Counted from the first letter of the stretch, positions 8,285 through 16,946 are shown. The stretch: DNA of 64,000 nt from Ruminococcaceae bacterium UBA1425 (GCA_002329365.1 DCUB01000034.1:1-64000); one strand, 5' to 3'. Made by a program: numbers and translations. Notes: a model not told the origin generated them from the sequence alone.

Positions 8285-9652
8285 ATGGACACACATACAA
8301 TTGCCGCCATAGCGACCCCGCAGGCGGCGGGGGGCATAGGAATAATCAGAATTTCCGGTGCGGGCGCGCTGTCCGTCGCCGAAAGGGTTTTTGTGCCCGC
8401 AAGCGGCAAATCCCTCACGCGTTCGGCGGGATACAGGGCATATTTCGGGCGCGTTTCGCATAACGGAAAGGATATTGACGAGGCTGTCTGTCTTGTGTTC
8501 AGGGCGCCACACAGCTACACGGGCGAGGACGTCGCCGAGATATCGCTGCACGGAGGGCTTTTCGTAATGCAAAAAGCCCTGAAAGCAGTTATTGAAGCGG
8601 GCGCGCGCCCCGCGGAGGCGGGCGAGTTCACAAAGCGCGCGTTTTTAAACGGAAAGCTCGACCTGTCCGGCGCGGAGGCAGTCATGTCGCTTATTTCCGC
8701 ACAGAACGAGCAGGCGTCACAGGCTGCCCTTAACGCGCTTGAAGGCTCTTTAAGCCGCGAGATAAAGTCCGCAGCGGGGGATATAATAGCCGTCGCCGCT
8801 AATATCGCGGCATGGGTAGATTATCCCGACGATGATATAGAGGAGATAAGCGCCGAACGGCTAATAGCAGTTTTTACGGGCGTTTTGGAGCGGCTCGAAA
8901 AGCTCCTTTCGCGCTTTGATTCCGGGCAGGCGGTAACAGAGGGCGTGCCAGCCGCCATCGCGGGACGTCCTAATGTCGGAAAGTCGACGCTCATGAATCT
9001 TCTCACGGGATACGAGCGTTCAATAGTTACGCCTTACGCCGGCACAACGCGCGATGTCGTTGAGGAAACGGTGCGCGTGGGCAACGTTGTGCTAAGGCTT
9101 TCCGATACGGCGGGGCTTCACGAAACAGATGACCCCGTCGAAAGCATCGGCATAGGCTTTGCGAAAAAAAAGCTCGAGCGCGCGTCGCTTATACTCGCGG
9201 TCTTTGACGGCTCCGACGAGCTGACGCAGGAAGATATAAAGCTGCTCGAGTTCTGCTCGAAAAGGCCGTCGGTGGCTATTATAAACAAAACCGATATCGC
9301 GCAAAGAATAGATGTCAATCTGATTTCTTCATATATCAATAAAACTGTCGAGATTTCAGCCGCTACCGGCGAGGGGCTTTCGGAGCTTTGCGATGCCGTC
9401 GAGCAGACGCTCGGAACGGACGCTTTTGACCCGTCGTCGGCAATGCTTGCAACGGAACGCCAGCGCGACTGCTGCCGCCGCGCCGCCGGATACCTTGACG
9501 AAGCGATTGCGGCTGTTGAATCGTGCATGACGCTCGACGCCGTAAACGTCTGCGCCGACGCCTGTATCGACGCGCTGCTCCAGCTTACGGGCGAAAAGGC
9601 GGGCGAAGCTGTGGTAAACGAGGTGTTCGCAAGGTTCTGCGTAGGAAAGTAA
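8285..9652 (+). CDS. mnmE: tRNA uridine-5-carboxymethylaminomethyl modification GTPase MnmE
   Basis: Works with MnmG to modify the wobble uridine of certain tRNAs. The start at 8285 gives the conserved N-terminus MDTHTIAAIATPQAAGGIG and a 455-residue product; a longer upstream frame overlaps the preceding gene and is not believed. The N-terminal formyl-THF-binding domain is followed by a helical region and an inserted Ras-like G domain: GRPNVGKS at 227-234, GTTRD, DTAG and NKTD. The protein ends in FCVGK, the C-terminal Cys motif of the family. In many Firmicutes mnmE is followed by mnmG; here a Crp/Fnr regulator follows instead. There is no obvious strong ribosome-binding site, and the gene starts four bases after the preceding stop. 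Confidence 0.96.
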   Translation: MDTHTIAAIATPQAAGGIGIIRISGAGALSVAERVFVPASGKSLTRSAGYRAYFGRVSHNGKDIDEAVCLVFRAPHSYTGEDVAEISLHGGLFVMQKALKAVIEAGARPAEAGEFTKRAFLNGKLDLSGAEAVMSLISAQNEQASQAALNALEGSLSREIKSAAGDIIAVAANIAAWVDYPDDDIEEISAERLIAVFTGVLERLEKLLSRFDSGQAVTEGVPAAIAGRPNVGKSTLMNLLTGYERSIVTPYAGTTRDVVEETVRVGNVVLRLSDTAGLHETDDPVESIGIGFAKKKLERASLILAVFDGSDELTQEDIKLLEFCSKRPSVAIINKTDIAQRIDVNLISSYINKTVEISAATGEGLSELCDAVEQTLGTDAFDPSSAMLATERQRDCCRRAAGYLDEAIAAVESCMTLDAVNVCADACIDALLQLTGEKAGEAVVNEVFARFCVGK

Positions 9653-9701
9653 AATTTATATCAGTATTTCTTACCTCTTATTTCTCCGAGGGGGTGTAAT
9701 A

Positions 9702-10373
9702 TTGGAAAGCTTTTCTGACTATTTCCCTGTCTGGGACAAACTTTCAGACGCTCAGCGGTCGGCGCTCATGTCGTCAGTTGTGCTGCGTCACTATGAAAAA
9801 GGCAGCACTATTCACAGCGGCTCCGACGATTGTATAGGTCTGCTCGTTGTCAAAAGCGGGCAGATTCGCGTCTATACCCTGTCCGACGAGGGAAAGGAGC
9901 TGACGCTTTACAGGCTCCTGCCTCACGACATGTGCCTTTTTTCCGCCTCCTGCGTCATGCCGAGCATACAGTTTGACGTTATGGTGTCGGCGGAGCTTGA
10001 CTCCTCTGTTTATGTCGTTCCGGCAAAGGGTTACAAAACCTTAATGGAGCAGTCCGCTGCCGTCGCCAACTATACAAACGAGCTTATGGCGTCGCATTTT
10101 TCTGAGGTCATGTGGCTTATGGACCAGATACTTAACAAAAGAATGGATTCAAGGCTTGCGGCGTTCCTGCTTGAGGAAAGCAGATTAAACTCCGACACTG
10201 TTTTGAAAATAACGCACGAGCGGATAGCGGGGCATCTCGGCAGCATCCGCGAGGTAATAACGAGAATGCTTCGCTATTTTCAGGAGGAGGGGCTTGTCAG
10301 GCTCGGGCGCGGAAGCATACGGCTTACCGATATCAAAAGGCTTGAGAAGCTTGCCCGCGACAGTCTGAAATAA
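9702..10373 (+). CDS. Crp/Fnr family transcriptional regulator
   Basis: A 223-residue transcription factor with an N-terminal cyclic-nucleotide-binding-like beta-barrel (about residues 20-130, including KSGQIRVYTLSDEGKELTLY), a dimerisation helix and a C-terminal winged helix (about 150-215: ITHERIAGHLGSIREVITRMLRYFQEEGLVRLGRGSIRL is the recognition region, interrupted by no gap). The start is a TTG with GAGGGGG about ten bases upstream. Cys residues occur at about 44 and in CLFSASC. They could sense redox or bind a cofactor, but no FNR-type four-Cys cluster signature is present at the N-terminus. It is directly upstream of a thioredoxin gene and a good inverted repeat, suggesting that it controls that redox set. 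Confidence 0.92.
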   Translation: MESFSDYFPVWDKLSDAQRSALMSSVVLRHYEKGSTIHSGSDDCIGLLVVKSGQIRVYTLSDEGKELTLYRLLPHDMCLFSASCVMPSIQFDVMVSAELDSSVYVVPAKGYKTLMEQSAAVANYTNELMASHFSEVMWLMDQILNKRMDSRLAAFLLEESRLNSDTVLKITHERIAGHLGSIREVITRMLRYFQEEGLVRLGRGSIRLTDIKRLEKLARDSLK

Positions 10374-10384
10374 ATCTGCCTAAT

Positions 10385-10425
10385 GTAACAATGTTACTGT
10401 AATGACCGGGATTTTCGGGTATCCT
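10385..10425 (+). promoter_or_regulatory. Putative Crp/Fnr operator and promoter of the thioredoxin gene
   Basis: A perfect inverted repeat GTAAC-AAT-GTTAC lies at 10385-10397. A -10-like TATCCT is at 10420-10425, and the expected -35 position (about 10397-10402, CTGTAA) is poor. If transcription begins near 10432, the palindrome is centred at about -41, the position used by class II Crp/Fnr activators. Assignment is from layout only. Confidence 0.5.
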
Positions 10426-10456
10426 AAAGTCAGAAAAGATGAAAGGGGATATTCAA

Positions 10457-10771
10457 ATGTCAGTCATAACGGTAAACAGCAGCAATTTTAAAGAGGAGGT
10501 TATAAACTCCTCAAAGCCGGTACTCGTAGATTTGTGGGCAGCGTGGTGCGGTCCGTGCAGGATGATGTCTCCCGTGGTGGACGATGTTGCATCCGAACAC
10601 CCGGAAATCAAGGTTTGCAAAATCAACGTTGACGAGGAGCCGGAGCTCGCCAACGCATTTCAGGTCACCTCAATTCCGACGGTAGTGCTAATTAAGGACG
10701 GCACGGTTGTCAGTTCCTTCGTCGGCTACAAGCCAAAGGCTCATGTCGAGAAAATGCTTAACGATAACTAA
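10457..10771 (+). CDS. trxA: Thioredoxin
   Basis: A 104-residue dithiol oxidoreductase that reduces disulfides of cytosolic proteins. The thioredoxin fold is complete: the active site WCGPC has its cysteines at residues 31 and 34, and the cis-Pro segment is SIPTVVLIKDG. The start at 10457 is chosen because AAAGGGGA (10442-10449) lies at the right distance; an upstream ATG at 10439 would include that ribosome-binding site inside the gene. It lies behind the Crp/Fnr gene and just ahead of a small ferredoxin:thioredoxin-reductase-like protein that could recharge it. No NADPH thioredoxin reductase is in the window. Confidence 0.96.
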   Translation: MSVITVNSSNFKEEVINSSKPVLVDLWAAWCGPCRMMSPVVDDVASEHPEIKVCKINVDEEPELANAFQVTSIPTVVLIKDGTVVSSFVGYKPKAHVEKMLNDN

Positions 10772-10793
10772 GCGTGATGATGAAGGGCGGCAC

Positions 10794-10889
10794 ATGAAAA
10801 CAGTTACAATCGGCGGCGCGAACTTGCCGAATCAGGCGCGTATCTCGGCGCCGCCGAGAATCAACCGTCAATCTGTTTATATGAGGTGA
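10794..10889 (+). CDS. Possible 31-residue peptide between trxA and the FTR-like gene
   Basis: An ATG at 10794 with GAAGGG six to twelve bases upstream opens a 31-codon frame (begins MKTVTIGGANLP, ends QSVYMR). Its last codons overlap the ribosome-binding site GAGGTGAG of the next gene, which would suit translational coupling. No known family was recognised. It may be a true small peptide, a leader, or the remnant of a larger gene such as a thioredoxin reductase. Confidence 0.35.
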   Translation: MKTVTIGGANLPNQARISAPPRINRQSVYMR

Positions 10890-10893
10890 GATT

Positions 10894-11091
10894 GTGAGAA
10901 TAAGGCTAAACGAAAACGCGGAGATTGTCGGCACCGTCAGGGACGGGCTGAAGGCGAGAAACGGCCACTGCCCGTGCCGCATGGAGATTTCCGACGACAC
11001 AAAATGCATGTGCAGGGAATTCCGCGAACAGATATCGGACCCCGATTTTGAGGGATACTGCCACTGCATGCTGTATTATAAAGAGAAGTAG
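10894..11091 (+). CDS. Small ferredoxin:thioredoxin reductase catalytic-chain-like protein
   Basis: A 65-residue cysteine-rich protein with three CxC pairs: CPC at 26-28, CMC at 38-40 and CHC at 56-58. The CPC/CxC/CHC set is the signature of the catalytic beta chain of ferredoxin:thioredoxin reductase, which uses a 4Fe-4S cluster and an adjacent disulfide to pass electrons from ferredoxin to thioredoxin. It is shorter than the cyanobacterial and plant chain, and the gap between the first and second pair is reduced (9 residues) while the next is longer (15). The GTG start has GAGGTGAG directly upstream. Its place two cistrons after thioredoxin supports a role as that thioredoxin's reductase; the reaction itself is inferred. 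Confidence 0.8.
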   Translation: MRIRLNENAEIVGTVRDGLKARNGHCPCRMEISDDTKCMCREFREQISDPDFEGYCHCMLYYKEK

Positions 11092-11278
11092 CTACATAAA
11101 AAACGAGTCGTCCGTATAAAGCGCAAAATCCGAGACGGTCAAGACTGTCCTGCGCAAAAGTAATTTTTCCAAAGCTTTGGAAAACAACGTGCGGGGATTT
11201 GTCCTGACCGTTCTTTGCTTTATACTGACGCTTTCATTTTTGCCGCTTCGGGCATATCATGTACGGGGGGTGAGAAGC

Positions 11279-11473
11279 ATGAACCCGTGCGAACTGACCG
11301 CCGCCGTAACCGCGGTGGCGAACTCTTTGGCCTGCCGTCTTTCAGACGACGAGCTTTCGCTGCTTTCCGCCGTTTTTGTACAGCTTGGCGATACGCTTGC
11401 CACAATTCTTGTCCGAAAAGGGCTTTGCGATAAATACAACGCGAAAAACATAAACGATGACGTAATCGTTTAG
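11279..11473 (+). CDS. DUF6774-type small protein
   Basis: A 64-residue protein whose core (MNPCELTAAVTAVANSL ... LSDDELSLLSAVFVQLGDTL) matches my recollection of the DUF6774 family, common in gut Clostridia and of unknown function. The ATG at 11279 has a strong GGGGGG-TGAG just upstream. A longer frame from 11177 would add a hydrophobic stretch but has no ribosome-binding site and is less likely. A degenerate copy of the window's palindromic repeat lies upstream at about 11133-11150. Confidence 0.75.
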   Translation: MNPCELTAAVTAVANSLACRLSDDELSLLSAVFVQLGDTLATILVRKGLCDKYNAKNINDDVIV

Positions 11474-11495
11474 CGGCGAGCAAGGCAACGCGCTA

Positions 11496-11523
11496 TTGAC
11501 AATACGTAAAAATGGATTATAAT
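11496..11523 (+). promoter_or_regulatory. Sigma-A-type promoter of the PH-domain gene
   Basis: TTGACA (11496-11501), 16-bp spacer, TATAAT (11518-11523). Both hexamers match consensus exactly. It lies about 40 bp before the next gene's start codon. Confidence 0.75.
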
Positions 11524-11564
11524 TTTATTGTGTTCGGAAAAGCAAAAAAACGGGGGTTAATATT

Positions 11565-12197
11565 ATGCGCACCGGCAAATACGACAGCTACGACTATCCG
11601 CAAAACGAAAACTCCATTAAGGATTTGCTTATGAGCGGCGAGCGGCTTATTTGGAGCGGCAAGCCGAAAAGGAACGCGTTCATTTTGAACAAGAGCGTGA
11701 AGATGATGCCGTTTGCTCTTTTGTGGCTCTGTTTTGACGGGTTTATCATCATCTCAATGGTATCCGGCGGTCAAATCAGAAGCGTGCTGTTTTTTATCGT
11801 CCCGTTTTTCGCTTTTCATCTTATGCCCGTATGGATTTGGCTCTGGAACGTCCTCAGCTCCAACAAAAAATGGCGAAACACAGAATACGCCGTTACAGAC
11901 AAAAGGATTATTATCAGGGGCGGCGTTCTCGGCTATAACTTTCAGAACATTTATTACACTGATATAAACAGCGTTGATCTGCATGTAGGCTTAATTGACA
12001 GAATACTCGGCGTAGGCGATATTGCGATAAATCAAAAGGGGCTGAGCGGCACACAAAGCATCCTCGATATCGAAAACGCTTACGACATCTTTAAGCGTGT
12101 ACAAAAAACCGTGCTCGACATTCAAAGCGATATACACTATCCGAATGACCTTCGCCCCGGCGAAAACCGCGGCTACAACACAAGGTACACTCCGTGA
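11565..12197 (+). CDS. Bacterial PH-domain (bPH2/YdbT-like) membrane protein
   Basis: A 210-residue protein of unknown role. After a polar N-terminus come two hydrophobic segments (about residues 46-62 and 70-92) that should form a membrane hairpin. They are followed by a bacterial PH-like domain (about 105-190) with the family's NTEYAVTDKRIIIRGG and a turn IDRILGVGDIAI. Members of this family are usually small membrane proteins with no known enzymatic activity. It has its own consensus promoter and a strong terminator, so it seems to be a single-gene unit. GGGGGT lies upstream of the ATG. Confidence 0.85.
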   Translation: MRTGKYDSYDYPQNENSIKDLLMSGERLIWSGKPKRNAFILNKSVKMMPFALLWLCFDGFIIISMVSGGQIRSVLFFIVPFFAFHLMPVWIWLWNVLSSNKKWRNTEYAVTDKRIIIRGGVLGYNFQNIYYTDINSVDLHVGLIDRILGVGDIAINQKGLSGTQSILDIENAYDIFKRVQKTVLDIQSDIHYPNDLRPGENRGYNTRYTP

Positions 12198-12208
12198 TTA
12201 TTAGAAAA

Positions 12209-12240
12209 ACACCGCACAGCAACAACTGTGCGGTGTTCTT
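12209..12240. terminator. Bidirectional terminator between convergent genes
   Basis: An 11-bp perfect stem, ACACCGCACAG (12209-12219) with CTGTGCGGTGT (12226-12236). T-rich sequence follows on the plus side and a run of A precedes it, so it can end transcripts from both sides. A closely similar stem occurs at 28859-28902. Confidence 0.85.
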
Positions 12241-12243
12241 GGT

Positions 12244-13689
12244 TTACTCCCCGTCCCCGATGCCCGCTCTTTCCTTAAGCTCTTTTATAATAACGTCGTG
12301 CTTTTTTTCGGAAAGGTCATAGAAAAGAAGCGGAATAACGGCCGCCGCGGTGCTTATAACGGTCGAGATAATCAGAAGGTTGAATATGGGCGTTCTCACC
12401 GAAGTGTCGAACAGCACGTTGTAGTCGTCGAGCAGCCCGAAGCGCTCGTAAAAAAACGGCAGTATAAGCCCGATACCGAGACCGCATATTGTTGTGAACA
12501 TCGTGCCGAACTGGTTTATGAAGCCCTCGATTCTCTTGCCCGTTTTCCACTGCTGATAATCGTAAATGTCGGCCGTTGCCGACTGCGTTAAAACATATTC
12601 GCCGCCTAGCCCCAGCGTACTCATGTAAAGGCAGGCAAAAAACAAAACGGGATTGTCGCCGGAAAACATCATGGGCAGGGCAAAAATTCCGTGTATAACG
12701 TTGCCGAGAATGAGCGACCGTTTTTTTCCGAGCTTCCTCGCGAGCACGGGAGCAAGAAGCATTCCCGGCACCGACGCGGTTCCTATTACGGCATTCATCA
12801 CGCCGAGTACCGCGTCCTTTTTCAGCGCGTAAATGCAGAACCACGCGAGCGTTGAGCCTACGCCGTACTTTAAAGAGCCGAGAACGGTGAATATGTTAAT
12901 TAACCAGAAATATTTGTTTTTTGCCGCCTGCGCGATGCCGTCTTTAAAGCTTACTTCGGCAACATAGTTTTTAGGCACAATAAGCTTTTCCTTTGTTCCC
13001 CTGAACGTCCAGAGGCCGAGAAGAAAACCCAAAACAGATATAACGGGGAAAATGATGCGATATACAGTTATGTCGCGCAGGCCGTTTTCGCTTATCAGCG
13101 GCGCCGCGACGGGAAGCAGGACGTTGATTATCGTAGGTCCGAGATTATAAATAAGGGCGCTTATCGAAAGCAGCCTTGTGCGCTCGTTGCCGTCGGGCGT
13201 CATAACCTGCGCGAGGCTCGAAAACGCCATTGCATACAGATTTTGAAAAAGCATCAGCAGAGCGTATAAAACGCCTATAATCAGACATTTTGAGATATAC
13301 GCGGCGTTGACGGGAATAAACGGGACGGCGGAGAGCAGCGCGGCGCAGGGCAGCCCCATGTAAACAAGGTACGGCCTGAATTTGCCGTGTTTCGTGTTTG
13401 TGTTGTCGACAAGCATGCTTACAAACGGCGTTTTTACAATGTTTATTATTCCCATTAAAACGCCCATATAGGCCAGGTGCGTCGGCTTGATGTTAAAAAC
13501 CGAGCCTATTAAAATACAGTTCGCCGTCAGCGCGACATATGTAAACAGCGAGGATATGGCGCTTATTCCTATTCCGCCCACGCTGTAGGCGGCAAACTCC
13601 CTGTATGGAATAAACCTGTTTTCGGGAGGCTCCCTCCAGTGCTTTTTTACGTCGTTTGTAAGCCTTTTTGCCGCGTCGGTTGCTTTCAT
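12244..13689 (-). CDS. GPH-family (MFS_2) sugar:cation symporter
   Basis: A 481-residue inner-membrane transporter with about 12 predicted membrane helices and the polar loop DNTNTKHGKFRPYLVYM after the second or third helix. That loop is the conserved region of the glycoside-pentoside-hexuronide symporters, which take up sugars or glycosides with a cation. The N-terminus has KKHWREPPENRFIPYREFAAYS; a very similar motif begins the transporter at 30533-32335, so the two are paralogues. It is the last gene of a tight minus-strand run with a GH30-like glycosidase and an FAD reductase (gaps of 1-4 bp), so it probably imports the product of or substrate for that glycosidase. The sugar is not known. 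Confidence 0.88.
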   Translation of the reverse strand: MKATDAAKRLTNDVKKHWREPPENRFIPYREFAAYSVGGIGISAISSLFTYVALTANCILIGSVFNIKPTHLAYMGVLMGIINIVKTPFVSMLVDNTNTKHGKFRPYLVYMGLPCAALLSAVPFIPVNAAYISKCLIIGVLYALLMLFQNLYAMAFSSLAQVMTPDGNERTRLLSISALIYNLGPTIINVLLPVAAPLISENGLRDITVYRIIFPVISVLGFLLGLWTFRGTKEKLIVPKNYVAEVSFKDGIAQAAKNKYFWLINIFTVLGSLKYGVGSTLAWFCIYALKKDAVLGVMNAVIGTASVPGMLLAPVLARKLGKKRSLILGNVIHGIFALPMMFSGDNPVLFFACLYMSTLGLGGEYVLTQSATADIYDYQQWKTGKRIEGFINQFGTMFTTICGLGIGLILPFFYERFGLLDDYNVLFDTSVRTPIFNLLIISTVISTAAAVIPLLFYDLSEKKHDVIIKELKERAGIGDGE

Positions 13690-13693
13690 GTTA

Positions 13694-15052
13694 TTACTCC
13701 CCGATTATTATTGTGCTGACAGAACAGCGGCTAATGACAATGTTTTCGCTGTCCGCGATTTTTCGTTCTTCAAGGCTTCGGCTTTCGTCAGTAACAAAGA
13801 TTTTATCGGCGCCCTCTATCGAAATGTTAAATTCCGAATGCGACGGGTTAATTACAATGACAGCCGTATAATCGCCGTTGTCAAACGCGAGCACCCGAAG
13901 CTTTTTGTTCTCGGTCGAAACGTTTATTCTTTTCGCGCCGCGTTGTATGAACTTTGTAAACTGTCCGAATGCGTAATAGCGTTTTGGGATGTCGAAGGTC
14001 TTTTTTTCCTCGTCGACGTAAATAATCCCGTCGCAGAAATCTACCTCCGACACGGCTATCCAGAGCTGAAACGAGGCGACGTTCAGAATTGACAGGTCCT
14101 CATACATTATCCTTGCCTGCTCCAGCGCGGAGCTCATGGAATAGTCGCGCCCGCCCTTCATGTGGCACCATTCGCTTGTGCGCGTAATTGTGTTTTTGTA
14201 TTTTCTGTCAAGCCACCCGCGGTAGCGCCGCTTGAATGCTGCCGTGTCGTTGACAGCCGCGCCGAACGGCAGCTTAGTGCAGTAGGAATGTGTGTCTATG
14301 CCGTCAACCAAATCGTTATTTATAACGGCTCTTGTATATGCCTTGTTTAAAAAGCGAATATCGCCGTTTTCGGCACCGCTTAAGCGGACACCCGCAAGCT
14401 CTGCGCGCTTTTTTATTTCTTCGGAAAATACGTTAAAAAGCTTTTTTACGCTACGCGGGCGGTAATGGCAGCCCTCCTGCCCGTTTTTGCCCGTCCATAT
14501 CCACAGCGGCTCGTTAACGGGCGATATGTATTTTACGGGTATGCCCTCTTTCAAAAAACACTCCGTCACGTCAAGGCAGTAGCCGGCGAATTTTTTATAG
14601 TCGCGTTTTCTCAAATTTTCGGTAAAGGGGATATCAAGCTGCGCCTTGTGGTTTTTTGTAAGCCTTTCTATTGGTGAATTGACAAAAAACACAACTTCAG
14701 AGACGCCGAGGCGAACCGCCTCCCTCATCATCCACACGGCGTTCGCGTCCCTTGTCCAGTCATATTCCGTGTCGCTTATGTCAAAGCTGTCCGTCCTTCT
14801 GATTTCGCGGTGAAACGTGCCCTTGCCCGACCTTGCGGAGCCTGCGCCCAAGTTGTAGCGGTAAATGCCGATGCCGAGCCCCTTTTCGCTGTCGAACAAA
14901 AGCTGCGCTATGCGCTCGCGGACTTGAATGCCGCTTTCCTCGTCCGTGTGCGTCCAGCCTCCGACCATCTGCGCCCACCACGCGCCGCTTACGCCGAAGC
15001 CCTCGATTGTCTGGTACCTTTTGCTCCTGTCTATTATAACCGCGTCCGCCAT
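13694..15052 (-). CDS. GH30-like glycoside hydrolase
   Basis: A 452-residue protein resembling glycoside hydrolase family 30 (clan GH-A beta/alpha barrel plus a beta-domain). It starts with YQTIEGFGVSGAWW, the typical opening of this family. The likely acid/base Glu is in PVNEP (residue 181), and the likely nucleophile is in RTSEW (residue 294), at the expected spacing. The last 90 residues form the side beta-sandwich. No signal peptide is present, so it should act in the cytosol on an imported oligosaccharide or glycoside, which fits the transporter downstream. Family members cut beta-1,6-galactan, beta-1,6-glucan, beta-xylosides or glucosylceramide; which bond is cut here cannot be told. 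Confidence 0.85.
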   Translation of the reverse strand: MADAVIIDRSKRYQTIEGFGVSGAWWAQMVGGWTHTDEESGIQVRERIAQLLFDSEKGLGIGIYRYNLGAGSARSGKGTFHREIRRTDSFDISDTEYDWTRDANAVWMMREAVRLGVSEVVFFVNSPIERLTKNHKAQLDIPFTENLRKRDYKKFAGYCLDVTECFLKEGIPVKYISPVNEPLWIWTGKNGQEGCHYRPRSVKKLFNVFSEEIKKRAELAGVRLSGAENGDIRFLNKAYTRAVINNDLVDGIDTHSYCTKLPFGAAVNDTAAFKRRYRGWLDRKYKNTITRTSEWCHMKGGRDYSMSSALEQARIMYEDLSILNVASFQLWIAVSEVDFCDGIIYVDEEKKTFDIPKRYYAFGQFTKFIQRGAKRINVSTENKKLRVLAFDNGDYTAVIVINPSHSEFNISIEGADKIFVTDESRSLEERKIADSENIVISRCSVSTIIIGE

Positions 15053-15053
15053 A

Positions 15054-16946
15054 TCAGCCGTCCTTTCTTAAAATATTTTCAAACCACGTTTCGGGATTTG
15101 GGACGGGGCGCACGGGCAGCCATTTTGATATGCACGAGCCGTCCGAAAGACCGACGTACTGAATAACATCGGCAAAATCGCCGCTTGCGGACGGCTTTAG
15201 CTCTCCGTTTTCGGTAACGACAAACGAGCCTCTGCCGCTTCCGCCCTTTTCGATGTAATCAAGCATTGCGTAAAGATAAACGTACTGCGTCCTTATTAGG
15301 TCGCGGTTTCGCAGCGCGTCGGGCAGCCTTTGCGGCGACGACGCCACGCTTAATTCCTCAAAGCTGCCGATGTCTTTTTGACAGTCGTTTAGCGCCTGCC
15401 TTAACTTTTCGCCGTTTCTGACGAACGCGCCGACGTCGGACATTCTTTTTTGCAGCCTGTTCCTGAACTCTATATATTCGTCGCTTTTTCCGACAAGCCT
15501 TTCAAAGCCTTCTAAAAGCTGCGAAAGCCTTTCCTTGTCGATGTCCTTTTTGTTTCCGGCATCGCGGCTGCCGCTGTTTTTAAGAATGCTTTCGGCGGCG
15601 CGGACGGCGTCGACCTGCGTCGCATTAAGCGCCGTTCCGCCCGGTCTGTATATCCCGAACGTTGCCGCCGCCTCGCCCACCGCGTACAGCCCCGCGATAT
15701 TTGTCCGGCATCTGCTGTCAACTGCAAGACCGCCGTTGTTGTGCTGGGCCGCCACGCATATTTCCACAGGCTCGCTTTTCAAATCAACCCCGTTGTTCTT
15801 ATATACCCCATAAGCCTTTTTGTTAAGTCTTAAAAGCCTTTCGACGGGCGTGTCTTGATACGCGCCGCTGTTTTTTAAATATTTTTCGCACTCCTTTGAA
15901 AGCAGCGAAAAATCAAACCTGCCGCCTAAGGGGTTTTTAGTATAATCCATAAACACCCTGCGGCCCTTTTGTATTTCAGAAAACACCGCGAGGTCAATTC
16001 TTGACGAGCCGCTTTGAGCCTTTTTCGCGTCGAACGGCCACTCGTAGCCCTTTAAGAACGTCATGGAAAGCAGCTCTTCGTCGCCCATGATGTCCGACAG
16101 GAACTCCCTTTCGCTGCCGTCGGGTGCTTGTGAATAATACCTCGGCAGCACCTGCTGAAAGCTGCCCGAAAGGTTCCAGCGGAAGCCCCGTGAGGCAATA
16201 CCGTACTGCCACTCCGTGAGGTTCGCGCCTTCGGCGCCGGCAAAAAAAGCCATGCCCGATGCGCCTGTCTGGGAATAAGGATATACGCTGTCGCGGTAAA
16301 GTCCCGCGGGACCTCCCGTAGCTAAAATTATGTTTTCACATTCAAAAACGCAGTAGGCGCGCGTTATGTCGTCAAGAGCGGTGGTGTTTACGGCGAGCAG
16401 CCCCGATATGCCGCTTTTGTCCGTCAAAATCTCCGCCGCAAGGAATCCGTCGAATATCGGAACGCCGTTTTTTCTAACCTCTCTTTCAAGGCACTCGACC
16501 ATATAGCGTGAGGTTAAAGGCCCCGCCGAAACGGCCCTTAAGGTGTTGTCGTGGTCTGTTTTATAGCCGACATATTCGCCGTATTCGTTCGTGGGAAACG
16601 GAACGCCCATGTTGACAAGATTGAAAAAGCCCCTTGCCGAAAGCGCCGCCTGGCACATTGCCGTGTCGCCGTTCATACAGCCACCCGAAAAAAGGTCGCG
16701 CGTCATCTGACGGACACTGTCTTTTTCTTCTCCCGCGACGGAAAGCTTGTAATACGTCTGCTTGTCGGAGCCGGTGTTCCTTGAGGTACCCATGTTCATG
16801 CCCTCGGTTACAAGGCAGAAGGAAGCATGACCGCCTCTCTTAAGCTCGTTTGCCGCCGCAAGACCGGCGGCGCCGCTGCCTATTATGACGGTGTTGTATC
16901 TGTAAACAGCGACAGTATATTTCCCTATTCTGATTGCATCGTTCAT
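15054..16946 (-). CDS. FAD-dependent reductase of the fumarate reductase / succinate dehydrogenase flavoprotein family
   Basis: A 630-residue flavoprotein. The dinucleotide-binding fold is near the N-terminus (VIIGSGAAGLAAANEL, about residues 20-36). The rest follows the fumarate-reductase flavoprotein layout, with AQHNNGGLAVDSRCRTNIAGLYAVGEA about two-thirds along and TALNATQVDAVRAAE after it. No iron-sulfur or heme partner is next to it, so it may be a soluble oxidoreductase for an unsaturated acid or another substrate, not a respiratory complex. The ATG at 16946 has AAGGGG upstream; a TTG two codons earlier is less likely. The GH30-like gene begins two bases after its stop codon, so the genes are surely co-transcribed. 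Confidence 0.85.
   Translation of the reverse strand: MNDAIRIGKYTVAVYRYNTVIIGSGAAGLAAANELKRGGHASFCLVTEGMNMGTSRNTGSDKQTYYKLSVAGEEKDSVRQMTRDLFSGGCMNGDTAMCQAALSARGFFNLVNMGVPFPTNEYGEYVGYKTDHDNTLRAVSAGPLTSRYMVECLEREVRKNGVPIFDGFLAAEILTDKSGISGLLAVNTTALDDITRAYCVFECENIILATGGPAGLYRDSVYPYSQTGASGMAFFAGAEGANLTEWQYGIASRGFRWNLSGSFQQVLPRYYSQAPDGSEREFLSDIMGDEELLSMTFLKGYEWPFDAKKAQSGSSRIDLAVFSEIQKGRRVFMDYTKNPLGGRFDFSLLSKECEKYLKNSGAYQDTPVERLLRLNKKAYGVYKNNGVDLKSEPVEICVAAQHNNGGLAVDSRCRTNIAGLYAVGEAAATFGIYRPGGTALNATQVDAVRAAESILKNSGSRDAGNKKDIDKERLSQLLEGFERLVGKSDEYIEFRNRLQKRMSDVGAFVRNGEKLRQALNDCQKDIGSFEELSVASSPQRLPDALRNRDLIRTQYVYLYAMLDYIEKGGSGRGSFVVTENGELKPSASGDFADVIQYVGLSDGSCISKWLPVRPVPNPETWFENILRKDG

Noticed and set aside
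11177..11278. Longer start for the DUF6774 protein with a hydrophobic leader
   Set aside because: The family begins at MNPCEL, and the strongest ribosome-binding site lies just before 11279.
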